Source: Methanoculleus sp. (GTDB taxonomy: Archaea; Halobacteriota; Methanomicrobia; Methanomicrobiales; Methanomicrobiaceae). Taken from it: DNA of 43,581 nucleotides. Position 1 is the stretch's first letter; every line of letters begins with the position of its first letter. The notes beneath the pieces are model-generated. The model was not told the origin of the DNA, did not search any database, and saw only the letters and a list, made by a program, of their open reading frames with translations. The stretch spans positions 1-43,581 of the forward strand of contig DSBQ01000001.1 of NCBI GenBank assembly GCA_011045995.1. Direction: 5' to 3'. The translations under genes were made by a program, and so were the position numbers. This document shows, piece after piece, positions 1 to 8,880 of this stretch.

Positions 1-161
1 AGCTGGGCGGTGACGGATGATACCCTCATCGCGGTCACGCCGCTGAGCAGCGCAATGACAAGGACGATTACAACCGGAATTTTAAGATCAGGTTTCTCCC
101 CGGTAAACATTCCGTCAAAAAATACACGGGGGTTCACCAGAAGATCACGATACGTTCCCAT
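1..161 (-). CDS. Yip1-family-like membrane protein, N-terminal part (runs off window)
   Basis: Reading leftward from an ATG at 161, an open frame of 53 codons continues past the window edge. The peptide begins MGTYRDLLVNPRVFF, then about 12 polar residues, then a hydrophobic segment (IPVVIVLVIALLSGV). A short 'NPxxFF' amphipathic start followed by the first of several membrane spans is what I know from archaeal Yip1-domain proteins, polytopic membrane proteins without a firmly assigned role. Only the first span is visible, so the family call rests on the N-terminal pattern alone. The start is the first ATG and no clear Shine-Dalgarno precedes it. Confidence 0.5.
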   Translation of the reverse strand, partial: MGTYRDLLVNPRVFFDGMFTGEKPDLKIPVVIVLVIALLSGVTAMRVSSVTAQ

Positions 162-233
162 AATAGCAGAATATGTTGCATGACTTGTTGATAAGGATTC
201 ACCAGACTTTTCGCATCCACGACTGATTATGGA

Positions 234-353
234 GGGCAACCGTGGGTGGCCCCCGGCATCGTGCGAGTTCTCCGCCAGATTTCCGGCGGACGACGCCGAA
301 AGGCTCATGAACCCCGGGGGAGTATCACCGGTCAGGAGCGGAGCGCATTACGG
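234..353. ncRNA. Candidate structured RNA (multibranch fold)
   Basis: Hand folding of this gene-free stretch gives nested helices. CCCCCGG at 250-256 pairs with CCGGGGG at 314-320, extended across an internal loop by GGTG 245-248 with CACC 326-329. Inside lie a 6-bp hairpin (TCCGCC 271-276 with GGCGGA 285-290) and a GAAA-tetraloop hairpin (GCC-GAAA-GGC, 294-303). An outer CCGT/ACGG pair (240-243 with 350-353) could close it. A GNRA tetraloop inside a closed junction is typical of stable RNAs. I recognise no known family; it is not SRP RNA, RNase P RNA or a tRNA by motif. The strand is undecided. GC-rich DNA folds easily, so this remains a candidate. Confidence 0.3.
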
Positions 354-382
354 AATATCCCATATGCCTCCTCCACGCAACC

Positions 383-511
383 ATGGTGCAGCTGTTTCCC
401 GAAACCGAAGAAGAAGACAGGATTCGCAGATTACTCTATCCGGTCCTCATCGCCATCCTCTTTCTCATCACCTTTGCCGTACTCATGTACACCCGGACAC
501 TTTCGGTCTAG
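383..511 (+). CDS. Possible 42-residue single-span membrane peptide
   Basis: A short frame from ATG 383 to TAG 509-511 encodes an acidic N-terminus (PETEEEDR), two arginines, then about 20 hydrophobic residues (LIAILFLITFAVLMY) and a short polar tail. This is the layout of a small membrane-anchored protein. There is no Shine-Dalgarno and no close TATA box was seen, so expression is not supported. It lies between the divergent Yip1-like gene and the end of the leftward metal operon. I do not recognise a family. The amino-acid composition is the only argument for it. Confidence 0.35.
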   Translation: MVQLFPETEEEDRIRRLLYPVLIAILFLITFAVLMYTRTLSV

Positions 512-628
512 AACCGGCGGATGCCGCAGGCGGGGAATGCGGTAAGAGGAGGGGGAGCCGGACGAAAGGTCTGTGGAGGTCCTGTTTGGTCACCGGATCA
601 GGGGATGCTCTTCCCTGCCGCGGACGCA

Positions 629-654
629 CTCCCACCGGGAGGGTCGTAAAAAAA
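629..654 (-). terminator. Hairpin and oligo-T after the DUF2703 gene
   Basis: On the minus strand seven T residues (A7 at 648-654) begin 3 nt after the DUF2703 stop, followed by a CTCCC-ACC-GGGAG hairpin at 629-641. Archaeal transcription commonly ends at such oligo-T runs. It would end the three-gene metal operon. Confidence 0.5.
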
Positions 655-657
655 TCG

Positions 658-1017
658 CTACAGCCCGGCCGCACGCCGTGCTGCAAGGCGGAGGACGGAT
701 TCAGGGATGCCCTCATACCGGCGCTGCCCCGTGCATGCCGCAGTGGACCCCTCGCATGAACCGCATAAGCTGCAGGTCTTCGGGACATACAAGGGGACGA
801 TCTCCTCAAACGGCCTTCCGTTGAAGAGGATGGCCATCGCCCCGTCCTCCTCCTCTATCCTTATGGCGATGTCCTGCGCCTCCAGCATCCCCGCGATGCC
901 GGAAAAGGCCTCCTGCAGCGTCCGGCCGGTATCGGAGCAGAGCACCACGGGAGAGGCGGGCAGGCCCTGCCGCCGCCAGGTGATGACGAGGGCGGCATCC
1001 TCACCCATCCGCATCAC
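658..1017 (-). CDS. DUF2703 family protein
   Basis: A 119-residue protein, last gene of the leftward operon, overlapping the end of the ArsC-like gene by 17 bp. It opens with a short strand (ALVITWRRQG), then has an LQEAF..I helix and 'IAIRIEEEDG', a 'FNGRPFEEIVP' stretch and a cysteine-rich C-terminal segment TCSLCGSCEGS, with another cysteine nearby and an 'IPESVLRLAARRA' end. This order fits DUF2703, a family often found beside arsenic-resistance genes; its function is not established. The CxxC pattern suggests metal or metalloid binding or a thiol role, which is inference. The first residues MMRMGEDA allow a start at 1017 or a few codons inside. Confidence 0.7.
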   Translation of the reverse strand: MMRMGEDAALVITWRRQGLPASPVVLCSDTGRTLQEAFSGIAGMLEAQDIAIRIEEEDGAMAILFNGRPFEEIVPLYVPKTCSLCGSCEGSTAACTGQRRYEGIPESVLRLAARRAAGL

Positions 1018-1423
1018 CGAACGTCTCGTCCACCCATGCGAAGATCAGGTCCCGGACCTCACGAAATCCCCTGAGTTTCTCCTCCTCGGAGCCGTAGAAC
1101 TCCGATGGGTCGGGGAAGAGCCGTTCGATCACCCGGTCTGCCGCCGGAAGCCGGAGCGAGGGGTCCGCACAGGTGCAGAGCCGGGCGGCAACGGCGAAGT
1201 GGTCTGCCATGAACCCGTCCAGCGGTTTGGGGGCATACCCGTCCATCGGGATGCCTGCCTCCGCCATCACCCGCAGGGTGACTGCGTTCATTCTGCTGCT
1301 CGGAAAGTTCCCGGCGGAGTATGCCGCATACCGGTCACCGTACCGGGCGTTGAGATACGCCTCGGCCATCTGCGAGCGGCCGGCATTATGGCTGCAGACA
1401 AACAGGACCTTTGATTTCGTCAT
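1001..1423 (-). CDS. ArsC-like low-molecular-weight phosphatase / arsenate reductase
   Basis: A 140-residue protein with the LMW protein-tyrosine-phosphatase fold used by thioredoxin-linked arsenate reductases. The P-loop is near residue 10: VCSHNAGRSQMAEA, a CX5R(S) motif whose cysteine attacks arsenate or phosphate. 'FPDPSEF' near residue 105 carries the aspartate-proline pair that supplies the general acid in this family. It starts at an ATG overlapping the stop of the CDF gene by 4 bp (1420-1423), so the two are translationally coupled; DUF2703 follows. With those neighbours, arsenate or metal stress is the likely context. A plain tyrosine phosphatase cannot be excluded. Confidence 0.82.
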   Translation of the reverse strand: MTKSKVLFVCSHNAGRSQMAEAYLNARYGDRYAAYSAGNFPSSRMNAVTLRVMAEAGIPMDGYAPKPLDGFMADHFAVAARLCTCADPSLRLPAADRVIERLFPDPSEFYGSEEEKLRGFREVRDLIFAWVDETFGDADG

Positions 1424-2334
1424 TTCGCCTCGTATTCAGAGGTTTCGCCGGAGGCGGTATTATGCTTTGTTTTGGTGCCGTGGGCGGGGTCGATATGCAC
1501 CACGACGTCGACCATTCCCCTGACGCCTTCTTTTATGCCGTCTCTGACTGCACTACCTATCCGGTCCGCTTCAAGAACGGTGATCTGCGGGTCGACGACG
1601 ATGTGCAGGTCGCAGAAGAGCTCATTCGGTTTGCCCCTGCACCGGAAGTTGTGGTATCCGAGGACGCCGGGGACAGTGAGAACGACGCCCGCAACTTCCT
1701 TTTCCACGCGGACATCGGAGGTGTCGATGAGGACCAGCACCGCGTCTCTCAGGACCTCGATACCCATCTTTGCAATCAGGAGGCCGATGAGGACTGCCAC
1801 CGCCGCATCGCCATACCGGAACCCGGCGATGACGAGGGCAAACCCGGCAAGGACCGAGAAGGATACGAAGACATCTGAGAGGGTGTGCTTCGCATCGGCG
1901 AGCAGAAACTCGCTGTTCTCCTCCATTCCCACCTTCCGTTCGTACCGGTTGACGCAGATGTTGATGATGATCGTCACCACCATCACCCCGACCATCACGG
2001 GGGTGATCTCAAGGACTCCCCCCTCCTGTACCCGGCTCAGCGCCTCGCGGACGACCTCAACCGAGGTGAAGAGGAGAATCACCCCGACGGCCATTGCCCC
2101 CACGGTCTCCACCTTGCCATGGCCGTACGGGTGCTGCGGGTCAGGGGGAAGAGAGGCAAAATGGATGGAGATGAGGCCGATGATATTTGAAACCGAGTCA
2201 AAGAGCGAGTGGAAGGCGTCGGCGATCATCCCCACGGACCCGCTCAGAAACCCGGTCACGCCCTTGAGGACGGCGACGGAAATATTGAGAATCAGTGTGA
2301 TGACGAGTGTCCTGGTAACCCTGCTGCTGCCCAT
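1420..2334 (-). CDS. Cation diffusion facilitator (CDF) metal transporter
   Basis: A 304-residue transporter, first gene of the operon. It has about six membrane spans in the first 200 residues and a C-terminal ferredoxin-like cytoplasmic domain from about residue 205 (VVLTVPGVLGYHNFRCRGKPNELFCDLHIVVD). Metal-site residues are visible in span 2 (ADAFHSLFD, with aspartates and histidine near 39-46) and span 5 (ADAKHTLSD). The loop HPYGHGKVE is a family signature. CDF proteins export divalent metals (Zn, Fe, Mn, Co, Ni) in exchange for protons; the ion cannot be read from sequence. A GGAT stretch 6 nt before the ATG may act as ribosome binding site. Operon partners suggest metal/metalloid detoxification. 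Confidence 0.9.
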   Translation of the reverse strand: MGSSRVTRTLVITLILNISVAVLKGVTGFLSGSVGMIADAFHSLFDSVSNIIGLISIHFASLPPDPQHPYGHGKVETVGAMAVGVILLFTSVEVVREALSRVQEGGVLEITPVMVGVMVVTIIINICVNRYERKVGMEENSEFLLADAKHTLSDVFVSFSVLAGFALVIAGFRYGDAAVAVLIGLLIAKMGIEVLRDAVLVLIDTSDVRVEKEVAGVVLTVPGVLGYHNFRCRGKPNELFCDLHIVVDPQITVLEADRIGSAVRDGIKEGVRGMVDVVVHIDPAHGTKTKHNTASGETSEYEAK

Positions 2335-2352
2335 GCCTTATCCTGTTTGTTA

Positions 2353-2750
2353 GGTAGGCATCCGGCATCCCATAACGTTTTTGTAAAAAAATTGCAGGCC
2401 GTGCGGACAGCCCGCAGGACGGCTGAGGGAAATCAACCGTATAATCAGGCTTGCGGCATTGCAACGACGACGCAATCGACCTGAAATCCGGTTCTTATGC
2501 ACACCGGCAAACGGCAGGTATGACGCCGCCGGTTCTCATTTTCCCGAATGAACCTGCGGGTCAGGTGGGGCAGAAACCTGCAGTGTGCATGGCAAAAATC
2601 CTCATCCGGCCCGAATCAGCACTGAAGGATAGTGCGATAATATCCTGTTGCATGCACGGCAGCAGTAATGGTGTAGGGAATGTTCCGTGACGGGAGGTAC
2701 TTCCGTGCCCTTTTCGGTCATTCGGGATGAATATCGGGGCTGGGCAAATA
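2353..2750. other. Intergenic region with inverted repeats, no gene seen
   Basis: About 400 bp between the start of the leftward CDF gene and the promoter of the CsbD-like gene. I see no credible reading frame. Two short inverted repeats lie near its right end, before the CsbD TATA box: GGAATGTTCC at 2677-2686 and CGGGAG-GTA-CTTCCG at 2691-2705. They could be operator sites for either gene, but nothing proves it. Confidence 0.3.
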
Positions 2751-2761
2751 TTTTTATATGG
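2751..2761 (+). promoter_or_regulatory. TATA box of the CsbD-like gene
   Basis: The sequence TTTTTATATGG stands alone in GC-rich surroundings and matches the archaeal TATA box. Transcription would begin near 2783, giving a leader of about 50 nt. Confidence 0.5.
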
Positions 2762-2830
2762 GAAATAGGATCTGGGTATGTCCTCAGGGGAGAAGCACGC
2801 CCCTGAGAGGGCTCTACGGAAGTGGCTGCC

Positions 2831-3004
2831 ATGATGGAAAAGGATGAAATCAAGGGAAAAGGCAAGCAGATAAAAGGCAAGGTTCGTGAAGAAGCAGGCA
2901 AACTGACCGGTGACAGGACGGAACAGGTCAAAGGGAAGGTTGAACAGGTGGAAGGCAAGGTTCAGGAGGAAATTGGAAAGCTAAAGAGAAAGGCGAAAGA
3001 TTGA
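2831..3004 (+). CDS. CsbD-like stress protein
   Basis: A small, highly charged, cysteine-free protein of 57 residues built from a KGK(x)QxxGKV motif repeated three times (IKGKGKQIKGKV, VKGKVEQVEGKV and so on), as in the CsbD family. Bacterial members are induced by general stress; no molecular function is known, and the peptide is probably disordered or helical. Candidate starts are GTG 2822 and ATG 2831 or 2834. I chose 2831 because a GGAAG stretch lies about 8 nt before it and family members begin directly with the charged repeat. It has its own TATA box and a hairpin follows the stop. The neighbouring DUF1328-like gene is another typical stress-associated small protein. Confidence 0.75.
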   Translation: MMEKDEIKGKGKQIKGKVREEAGKLTGDRTEQVKGKVEQVEGKVQEEIGKLKRKAKD

Positions 3005-3017
3005 GCTGATCAAACCT

Positions 3018-3040
3018 GCGCAGGGGTGTCTTACCTGCGC
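3018..3040 (+). terminator. Hairpin after CsbD-like gene
   Basis: GCGCAGG (3018-3024) pairs perfectly with CCTGCGC (3034-3040) around a 9-nt loop, 13 nt after the stop. There is no T-run, so its role as a terminator is uncertain. Confidence 0.4.
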
Positions 3041-3182
3041 CCTGCCGGGGCATGGGGGGCAGCGGCAACGTGAAAGCCGTTCGCCCATAATTAAAAGATA
3101 TTGAAAAATATTGCATACAAATAATTTCATCACAATACCCCCTTTTTTCCCCATTACAATTCCCTGAAGAACGATGCAATAC

Positions 3183-3190
3183 TATAAATA
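3183..3190 (+). promoter_or_regulatory. TATA box of the DUF1328-like gene
   Basis: TATAAATA with an expected transcription start near 3213, about 22 nt before the ATG at 3235 and just before the Shine-Dalgarno AGGAGGTGA at 3223-3231. Confidence 0.6.
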
Positions 3191-3234
3191 CGGGGTCATC
3201 TGCTACAGGTGGTTATTACGACAGGAGGTGAATT

Positions 3235-3390
3235 ATGGCGGATTTAATTGGTTTGGCGATATTATTTCTTATTTTGGCACTGGTTGCCTTCGTCCTGGGT
3301 GCAAAGGGGCTTGCCGGGTTCTCGATGACCATTGCGAAGTGGCTCGTTATCATCTTCATTATACTCGCAATTATCAGCTTCCTGCTGTAA
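3235..3390 (+). CDS. Small DUF1328-like membrane protein
   Basis: A 51-residue protein with two hydrophobic spans ([19 protein letters not shown] and [15 protein letters not shown]) separated by [14 protein letters not shown]. This two-helix layout with a glycine-rich turn fits the DUF1328/YtjA family of small membrane proteins of unknown function, often seen with stress genes. Evidence for expression is strong for so small a frame: a near-perfect AGGAGGTGA Shine-Dalgarno precedes the ATG and a TATA box lies at the right distance before that. The preceding CsbD-like gene has its own promoter, so the two are adjacent rather than an operon. Confidence 0.8.
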   Translation: MADLIGLAILFLILALVAFVLGAKGLAGFSMTIAKWLVIIFIILAIISFLL

Positions 3391-3490
3391 TGGCAGCCAC
3401 ATCTCTTTTTCTATCGAGGATTCATTCTCAGAAAGGTCTTTGATTCTCCCGTATATGAACGATTCCATCGATGGACGTCCCCCCCTCTTG

Positions 3491-3907
3491 TTACGAACGG
3501 ATATGCGCATCAATCCATTTTCTAATGGCATCACGGCTTTTCCGGTACCCGTCAAGCCCGTCTTTCCCTGAAACGGCGGGAACGGGAATATCTGCCGTGA
3601 TGTACTCCGCCGCATCAGGGAGGGCGTAACACGCCTCCCGTACCGAAGGGGACATGAAGACGACGAGATCGTAGCGGCGCCTGCAGGAGCCAACGGAGCG
3701 TGACCGGTGGCCTGCGATGTCGATGCCCGCCTCCGCCAGCACGGCAACGGCACCGGGATCGACCCCGGAAGGGTGGATGCCCGCACTCTCGGCGACCCAC
3801 TCCCCGTCATCGCGGGCGTTGAGGAGCCCCTCCGCCATGGGGGAGCGAATCGAGTTGTAGGTGCAGACGAAGAGGGCCCTTTTTGGGGGTGAACGGGGGC
3901 GTGACAT
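3491..3907 (-). CDS. Second low-molecular-weight phosphatase / ArsC-like protein
   Basis: A 138-residue protein with the P-loop VCTYNSIRSPMAEG (CX5R) at about residues 14-27, then AESAGIHPSG, and a YITADIPVP segment where the family has its second catalytic aspartate. It belongs to the same superfamily as the protein at 1001-1423 but differs clearly in the loop (TYNSIR against SHNAGR). Plausible roles are arsenate reduction or dephosphorylation of protein tyrosine; sequence alone does not decide. It stands alone, followed on the same strand by the aminotransferase end 33 bp upstream, so it may be read from the same transcript. The basic prefix MSRPRSPPKR suggests the start could lie a few codons later. 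Confidence 0.75.
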   Translation of the reverse strand: MSRPRSPPKRALFVCTYNSIRSPMAEGLLNARDDGEWVAESAGIHPSGVDPGAVAVLAEAGIDIAGHRSRSVGSCRRRYDLVVFMSPSVREACYALPDAAEYITADIPVPAVSGKDGLDGYRKSRDAIRKWIDAHIRS

Positions 3908-3940
3908 TGCGTGGCCTCCTTTAGATAAAAGTATGGGATA

Positions 3941-5077
3941 TCAGCCGTCGAGCGCACGGATGCGCCCGAGGGCCTCGTCGAGGCGCTCCATCGATGCCGC
4001 ATAGGAGAGGCGGACCCATCCCGGTGTCCCGAAGGCGGTGCCGGGGGTGACCGCCACATGGGCCTCATCGAGCCATCGGGAGGCGACCGCCATGTCGTCG
4101 CCGTCGACCTTCACGTAGGCGTAGAAGGCGCCTTCTGCGGGGGCCGTCCGGAGGCCCATCGCTGCAAGCGTCTCCGTCATGAAGCGGCGGCGGCGGTCGA
4201 ACTCCCTGCGCATCGTCTCGACCGGAGCCTGGTCGCCGGTGAGGGCGGCAAGGGCGCCGAACATCGCAAAGGTCGCCGTGTGGCTCATCGTGTGCTGCTG
4301 GACCTTGATCATCTGTCTGATGATCGCATCGGGCCCGGCGGCGTACCCGACCCGCCACCCGGTCATCGCATAGGCCTTCGAGAACCCGTTGATGGTGACC
4401 GTGCGCTCGTGCATGTCGCCCATCGCGGCGATGGAGAGGTGCTCGCGGCCGTAGATGAGCTTCTCGTATATTTCATCCGACATCACGATGAGATCGTGGT
4501 CCTCGGCAATGTCTTTGACGAGCCCTAACGATGCCTCGGTCATCACGGCCCCGGAGGGGTTGGAGGGGCTGTTGAGGATGAGCATCTTCGTCCTGTCCGT
4601 GACGGCCTCCAGCAGGCGGTCGTCGGGCTGGAAGTCCTCTTCGCGGACCATGTAGTGGACGGAGGAGCCGCCCGCGAGCTGGACACAGGGCTCATAGCTC
4701 ACCCAGGACGGGTCCATGAGGATTACTTCGTCGCCGGGGTTGAGAACGGCCTCGCAGGTCTCGTACACGGAGGACTTCGCCCCGCAGCCGACGACGACCT
4801 GGGACGCGGTGCAGGGGACGGCGTTTTCGGCCGTCAGCTTCTCGGCGATGGCCTGCCGGAGCGCCGGGATGCCGGGGGAGGGGGCATAGTGCGTCTCCCC
4901 CCGCCGGAGGGCGTCGATGCAGGCCTCCGTGATGTGGGCCGGCGTGTCGAAGTCCGGTTCGCCGATGGACAGCGCGATCACGTCGATGCCCTGGGCCTGC
5001 ATCCGTCCCGCCCGGTCGGATATCTCGATCGTTGCCGAGGGGGCGATGGCCCCCACCTTTGCCGAGAGTGTCTTCAT
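3941..5077 (-). CDS. Class I pyridoxal-phosphate aminotransferase (aspartate aminotransferase-like)
   Basis: A 378-residue fold-type I aminotransferase. Visible landmarks are [12 protein letters not shown] near the N-terminus, the NSPSNPSG loop, [11 protein letters not shown] with the cofactor-binding aspartate and tyrosine, the Schiff-base lysine K234 in [16 protein letters not shown], and a C-terminal WVRLSYA with the carboxylate-binding arginine. Such archaeal enzymes transfer amino groups between aspartate or similar amino acids and 2-oxoglutarate; exact specificity cannot be read off. Its ATG overlaps the ribH stop by 4 bp (5074-5077), so it is co-translated with a riboflavin gene, a pairing mirrored nearby by ribC and another aminotransferase. 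Confidence 0.85.
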   Translation of the reverse strand: MKTLSAKVGAIAPSATIEISDRAGRMQAQGIDVIALSIGEPDFDTPAHITEACIDALRRGETHYAPSPGIPALRQAIAEKLTAENAVPCTASQVVVGCGAKSSVYETCEAVLNPGDEVILMDPSWVSYEPCVQLAGGSSVHYMVREEDFQPDDRLLEAVTDRTKMLILNSPSNPSGAVMTEASLGLVKDIAEDHDLIVMSDEIYEKLIYGREHLSIAAMGDMHERTVTINGFSKAYAMTGWRVGYAAGPDAIIRQMIKVQQHTMSHTATFAMFGALAALTGDQAPVETMRREFDRRRRFMTETLAAMGLRTAPAEGAFYAYVKVDGDDMAVASRWLDEAHVAVTPGTAFGTPGWVRLSYAASMERLDEALGRIRALDG

Positions 5078-5481
5078 GCCAATCGCTGGACGAGTTTGAC
5101 GGCGGATTCGACGGCGCGGCGGGCGTAATCGATACGCTGGTGGGCCTCGAGGCGGGTCATGCCGGGGCCGGAGATGCCGAGGGTGACCGGCTTGTTGTAC
5201 TCGAGGGAGAGGTCGATGATCTTGCGGGATGCGTGCTGGACGACGATCTCGTCGTGCTGGGTCGCTCCCTCGATCACGCAGCCGATGGTGACGACCGCAT
5301 CAACCTTCCCTTCCATCAGCAGCTTCTTGATCGCAAGCGGCATGTCGTAGGCACCGGGGACGTAAAGCTTCTCCGTTACCTCCGCACCAAGGAACTTTGC
5401 ATGCTCCTCACCTTCGATCTCCATCATGTAGGTCAGGTCACGGTTGAACTCCGCAACGACGAATCCAAGTTGTATTGCCAT
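5074..5481 (-). CDS. ribH: 6,7-dimethyl-8-ribityllumazine synthase
   Basis: Lumazine synthase condenses 5-amino-6-ribitylaminouracil with 3,4-dihydroxy-2-butanone-4-phosphate, the penultimate step of riboflavin synthesis. The 135-residue protein shows [15 protein letters not shown] at the N-terminus, [10 protein letters not shown], the active-site stretch [13 protein letters not shown] with catalytic histidine H76, and [15 protein letters not shown]. The length is right for archaeal members. I chose ATG 5481 because it begins the family's usual MAIQLGFVV and is preceded by GAGGAGAT about 9 nt upstream; an in-frame start six codons further up has no such signal. It is the first gene of a pair with the aminotransferase. 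Lumazine synthases form 60-mers or pentamers in the cytoplasm. Confidence 0.93.
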   Translation of the reverse strand: MAIQLGFVVAEFNRDLTYMMEIEGEEHAKFLGAEVTEKLYVPGAYDMPLAIKKLLMEGKVDAVVTIGCVIEGATQHDEIVVQHASRKIIDLSLEYNKPVTLGISGPGMTRLEAHQRIDYARRAVESAVKLVQRLA

Positions 5482-5566
5482 ATCTGGGAATCTCCTCAAA
5501 TTTGTTATCTCTTGTTTTTGGCGTTTGGTAGTGATAAATCAACCGTCATCCTCCTTTGGACAGGAG

Positions 5567-5577
5567 TATTTATTATT
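5567..5577 (+). promoter_or_regulatory. TATA box giving a leaderless VOC transcript
   Basis: TATTTATTATT is centred about 28 nt before the ATG at 5600, so transcription should begin at or next to the start codon. No Shine-Dalgarno lies before that ATG, which fits a leaderless message. Confidence 0.5.
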
Positions 5578-5599
5578 CTCCCTCCACTGATTTAGCCCC

Positions 5600-6103
5600 A
5601 TGGAAAACATCACCGCATCACATAGGCCGACCTTCCGAGGATGCGTCCTCTTTGTCACCGACATCGCCCGCTCACGGGACATATACGAGAAGTGCTTCGG
5701 ACAGGTCCCGGAGGTGGAGACCGCCCTGATGGTTGCCTACAACGGGGGACTTGCCATCTGGGACGCGGAGTACGCCCGCACCGTCCTCTACGGCGACCCC
5801 ATGGCCGGGATGGGGACCGCGACCCGTCACGGGGCGGAGATCTGGTTCGAATGCGACGACCTTGCACCCTGCCTCCATGCGGTTGCCGGTGCGGGGCTCA
5901 CCTTCCTCCACCCCGTCCGCGAGGAGGCGTGGGGGCAGATGACCTTCCGCTGCTTCGACCCCGACGGCCACCTCATCGAGGTCGGCGAGACGGTCGCGGG
6001 CTTCATCGGGCGGATGTACAGGGAAGGAATGAGTGTCGCCGCGATTGCGGAAAAGACCGGTGTCGCAGCACCGGTGATAGAAGAGTTGCTGGGCGGGGAG
6101 TAA
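5600..6103 (+). CDS. VOC (glyoxalase/bleomycin-resistance fold) protein
   Basis: A 167-residue protein with one vicinal-oxygen-chelate unit of two beta-alpha-beta-beta-beta modules: FRGCVLFVTDIARSRDIYEKCFG opens the first, GAEIWFECDDLAP..LHAVAGAGLTF the second, and FDPDGHLIEVGE closes it with the usual metal-ligand glutamate. After the VOC unit (about residue 135 on) comes a short tail, GMSVAAIAEKTGVAAPVIEEL, that reads like a helix-turn-helix. Such tails occur on VOC proteins of methanogens and suggest a sensing role, though the substrate is unknown. The gene sits between two leftward riboflavin genes and has its own promoter, so a functional link to riboflavin is not implied. Confidence 0.75.
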   Translation: MENITASHRPTFRGCVLFVTDIARSRDIYEKCFGQVPEVETALMVAYNGGLAIWDAEYARTVLYGDPMAGMGTATRHGAEIWFECDDLAPCLHAVAGAGLTFLHPVREEAWGQMTFRCFDPDGHLIEVGETVAGFIGRMYREGMSVAAIAEKTGVAAPVIEELLGGE

Positions 6104-6167
6104 GCCCCCGCCTCATGCGATTGGTATTGGACGAAGCATTCGCTTAAAAATCGTCTTCTCACCGGGA

Positions 6168-7756
<1,589 letters not shown>

Positions 7757-7917
7757 ACTGACATCAGTGCCATAGGGGTTGACGAGGGAAGGCAAAATGA
7801 TTATCCTTCCTCCGCACACCGCCGGGGGAGGCATGAAAGTCCGGGCCGCCGGTGGCCATCTCCCCCCGCCCCCATAAAAAAATCATAATACCGGAAAGAG
7901 CATGATAATAGTGTACC

Positions 7918-8301
7918 ATGGCTGATGTTGCAGTGATAGCGGGCTCGGCCTCCGACGAGGCAGTCATCCGCAAGGCGACCGCGGTCCTCGACGAGGCGGG
8001 CATCTCCTACGACGAACAGATCCTCTCCGCCCACCGGAATCCCGACGAACTGGCGGCGTATGTCCGGTCCTGCGGGGCACGCGTCTTCATATGTATCGCG
8101 GGCCTCTCGGCGGCACTTCCCGGCGTGGTCGCCTCCATGACGGACAAACCGGTCATCGGAGTCCCGGTCTCGGGCACCCTCGGCGGGCTCGACGCCCTCC
8201 TCTCCATCGTCCAGATGCCGCGGGGCGTCCCGGTCGCCTGCGTGGGAATTGACAGCGGTTCCAACGCGGCCCACCTGGCCATCCGTATCCTTTCTGTTTA
8301 G
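7918..8301 (+). CDS. purE: PurE, N5-carboxyaminoimidazole ribonucleotide mutase / AIR carboxylase
   Basis: PurE makes 4-carboxy-5-aminoimidazole ribonucleotide in purine synthesis. The 127-residue protein has the whole set of family loops: GSASDEAV at the N-terminus, SAHRNPDEL near residue 40, [13 protein letters not shown], and [19 protein letters not shown]. No purK is seen next to it, so whether it works as a class I mutase or a CO2-using class II carboxylase is open. No Shine-Dalgarno precedes the ATG, while an AT-rich CCATAAAAAAATCATAAT at about 7871-7888 could be the promoter, suggesting a very short leader. A strong hairpin and T-run follow the gene. Confidence 0.92.
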   Translation: MADVAVIAGSASDEAVIRKATAVLDEAGISYDEQILSAHRNPDELAAYVRSCGARVFICIAGLSAALPGVVASMTDKPVIGVPVSGTLGGLDALLSIVQMPRGVPVACVGIDSGSNAAHLAIRILSV

Positions 8302-8326
8302 ATAGCTCCTTCCCACACTGGCGGCG

Positions 8327-8381
8327 GGCAGGGGCCGGGGTGCCTGACGCTCCCCTGCCGTACCGGGCAAATCCTTTTTTT
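8327..8381 (+). terminator. Hairpin plus T7 downstream of purE
   Basis: GGCAGGGG (8327-8334) pairs perfectly with CCCCTGCC (8352-8359) around a 17-nt loop; seven T residues follow at 8375-8381. It is the clearest hairpin-and-T-run terminator in the window. Confidence 0.65.
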
Positions 8382-8880
8382 AGATCGGGTGGTGCATCCC
8401 CGGCACCGGATGCCAGATACGGTTCCCGCGGGGACGGTGAGCTGCCGGGTCCTGGAACACCGACGGAACCATGGAGAGCGAAGCGTTACCAGGGTGAACG
8501 GTTACGATCGCCGGGAGGGGGCGATGACGGCGATGCTTGTAGAAAGATGCCCGAAAAATGATATCGGATCGTATGCAGGCCGAAACGGCAGACGAGCCGT
8601 TCGCATGCGTGCCGGCAGAACATCCTGAATCATCCTGGTGGACGGCAAACCCGGGAAGGAGAAGGACGGCATCGATGCGGCGCCTGAGGACCGTGATTTT
8701 CCCGGTGCGTCCGTCATCTTCTTCACCCCCCATTCCGGCGAAGGCACGATGAAAAGAGTCGGACCGGCCGGCCCGAAGGTGTTCCCGACACAACCCACCC
8801 GACGGACACAGCTTCCCGAACCCCTGAAAGACGGGCGTGCCTGACAGCCCCGCCCGACCCTCCGGCACTTTGCAGAGGTG
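8382..8880. other. About 500 bp without a convincing gene
   Basis: Between the purE terminator and the end of the GNAT gene. The best frame runs on the plus strand from a GTG at 8638 to a TGA ending at 8844 (68 residues). Its codons look GC3-rich (HSGEGTMKRVGPAGPKVF within it), but a stop lies just upstream, there is no ribosome binding site and I recognise no family, so it might be a gene remnant. A perfect 6-bp hairpin, AACGGC-AGACGA-GCCGTT, lies at 8584-8601. Longer minus-strand frames here read as low-complexity shadow. Confidence 0.25.

Noticed and set aside
175-181. GTTGCAT near the Yip1-like gene (and another at 2648-2654)
   Set aside because: Only single half-sites; no partner arm at the N6 spacing and no C-run/TATTTT block follows, so not counted as copies of the shared promoter.
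229-759. Overlapping plus-strand frames at the window start
   Set aside because: Arg/Pro/His-rich translations typical of out-of-frame GC-rich DNA; they also run through the candidate RNA and the DUF2703 gene.
5837-5843. TTCGAATG resembling a tRNA T-loop
   Set aside because: Lies inside the VOC gene and no acceptor or anticodon stem can be built around it.
8380-8868. 162-codon minus-strand frame in the gap after purE
   Set aside because: Composition unlike protein, no ribosome site, crosses the purE terminator T-run.
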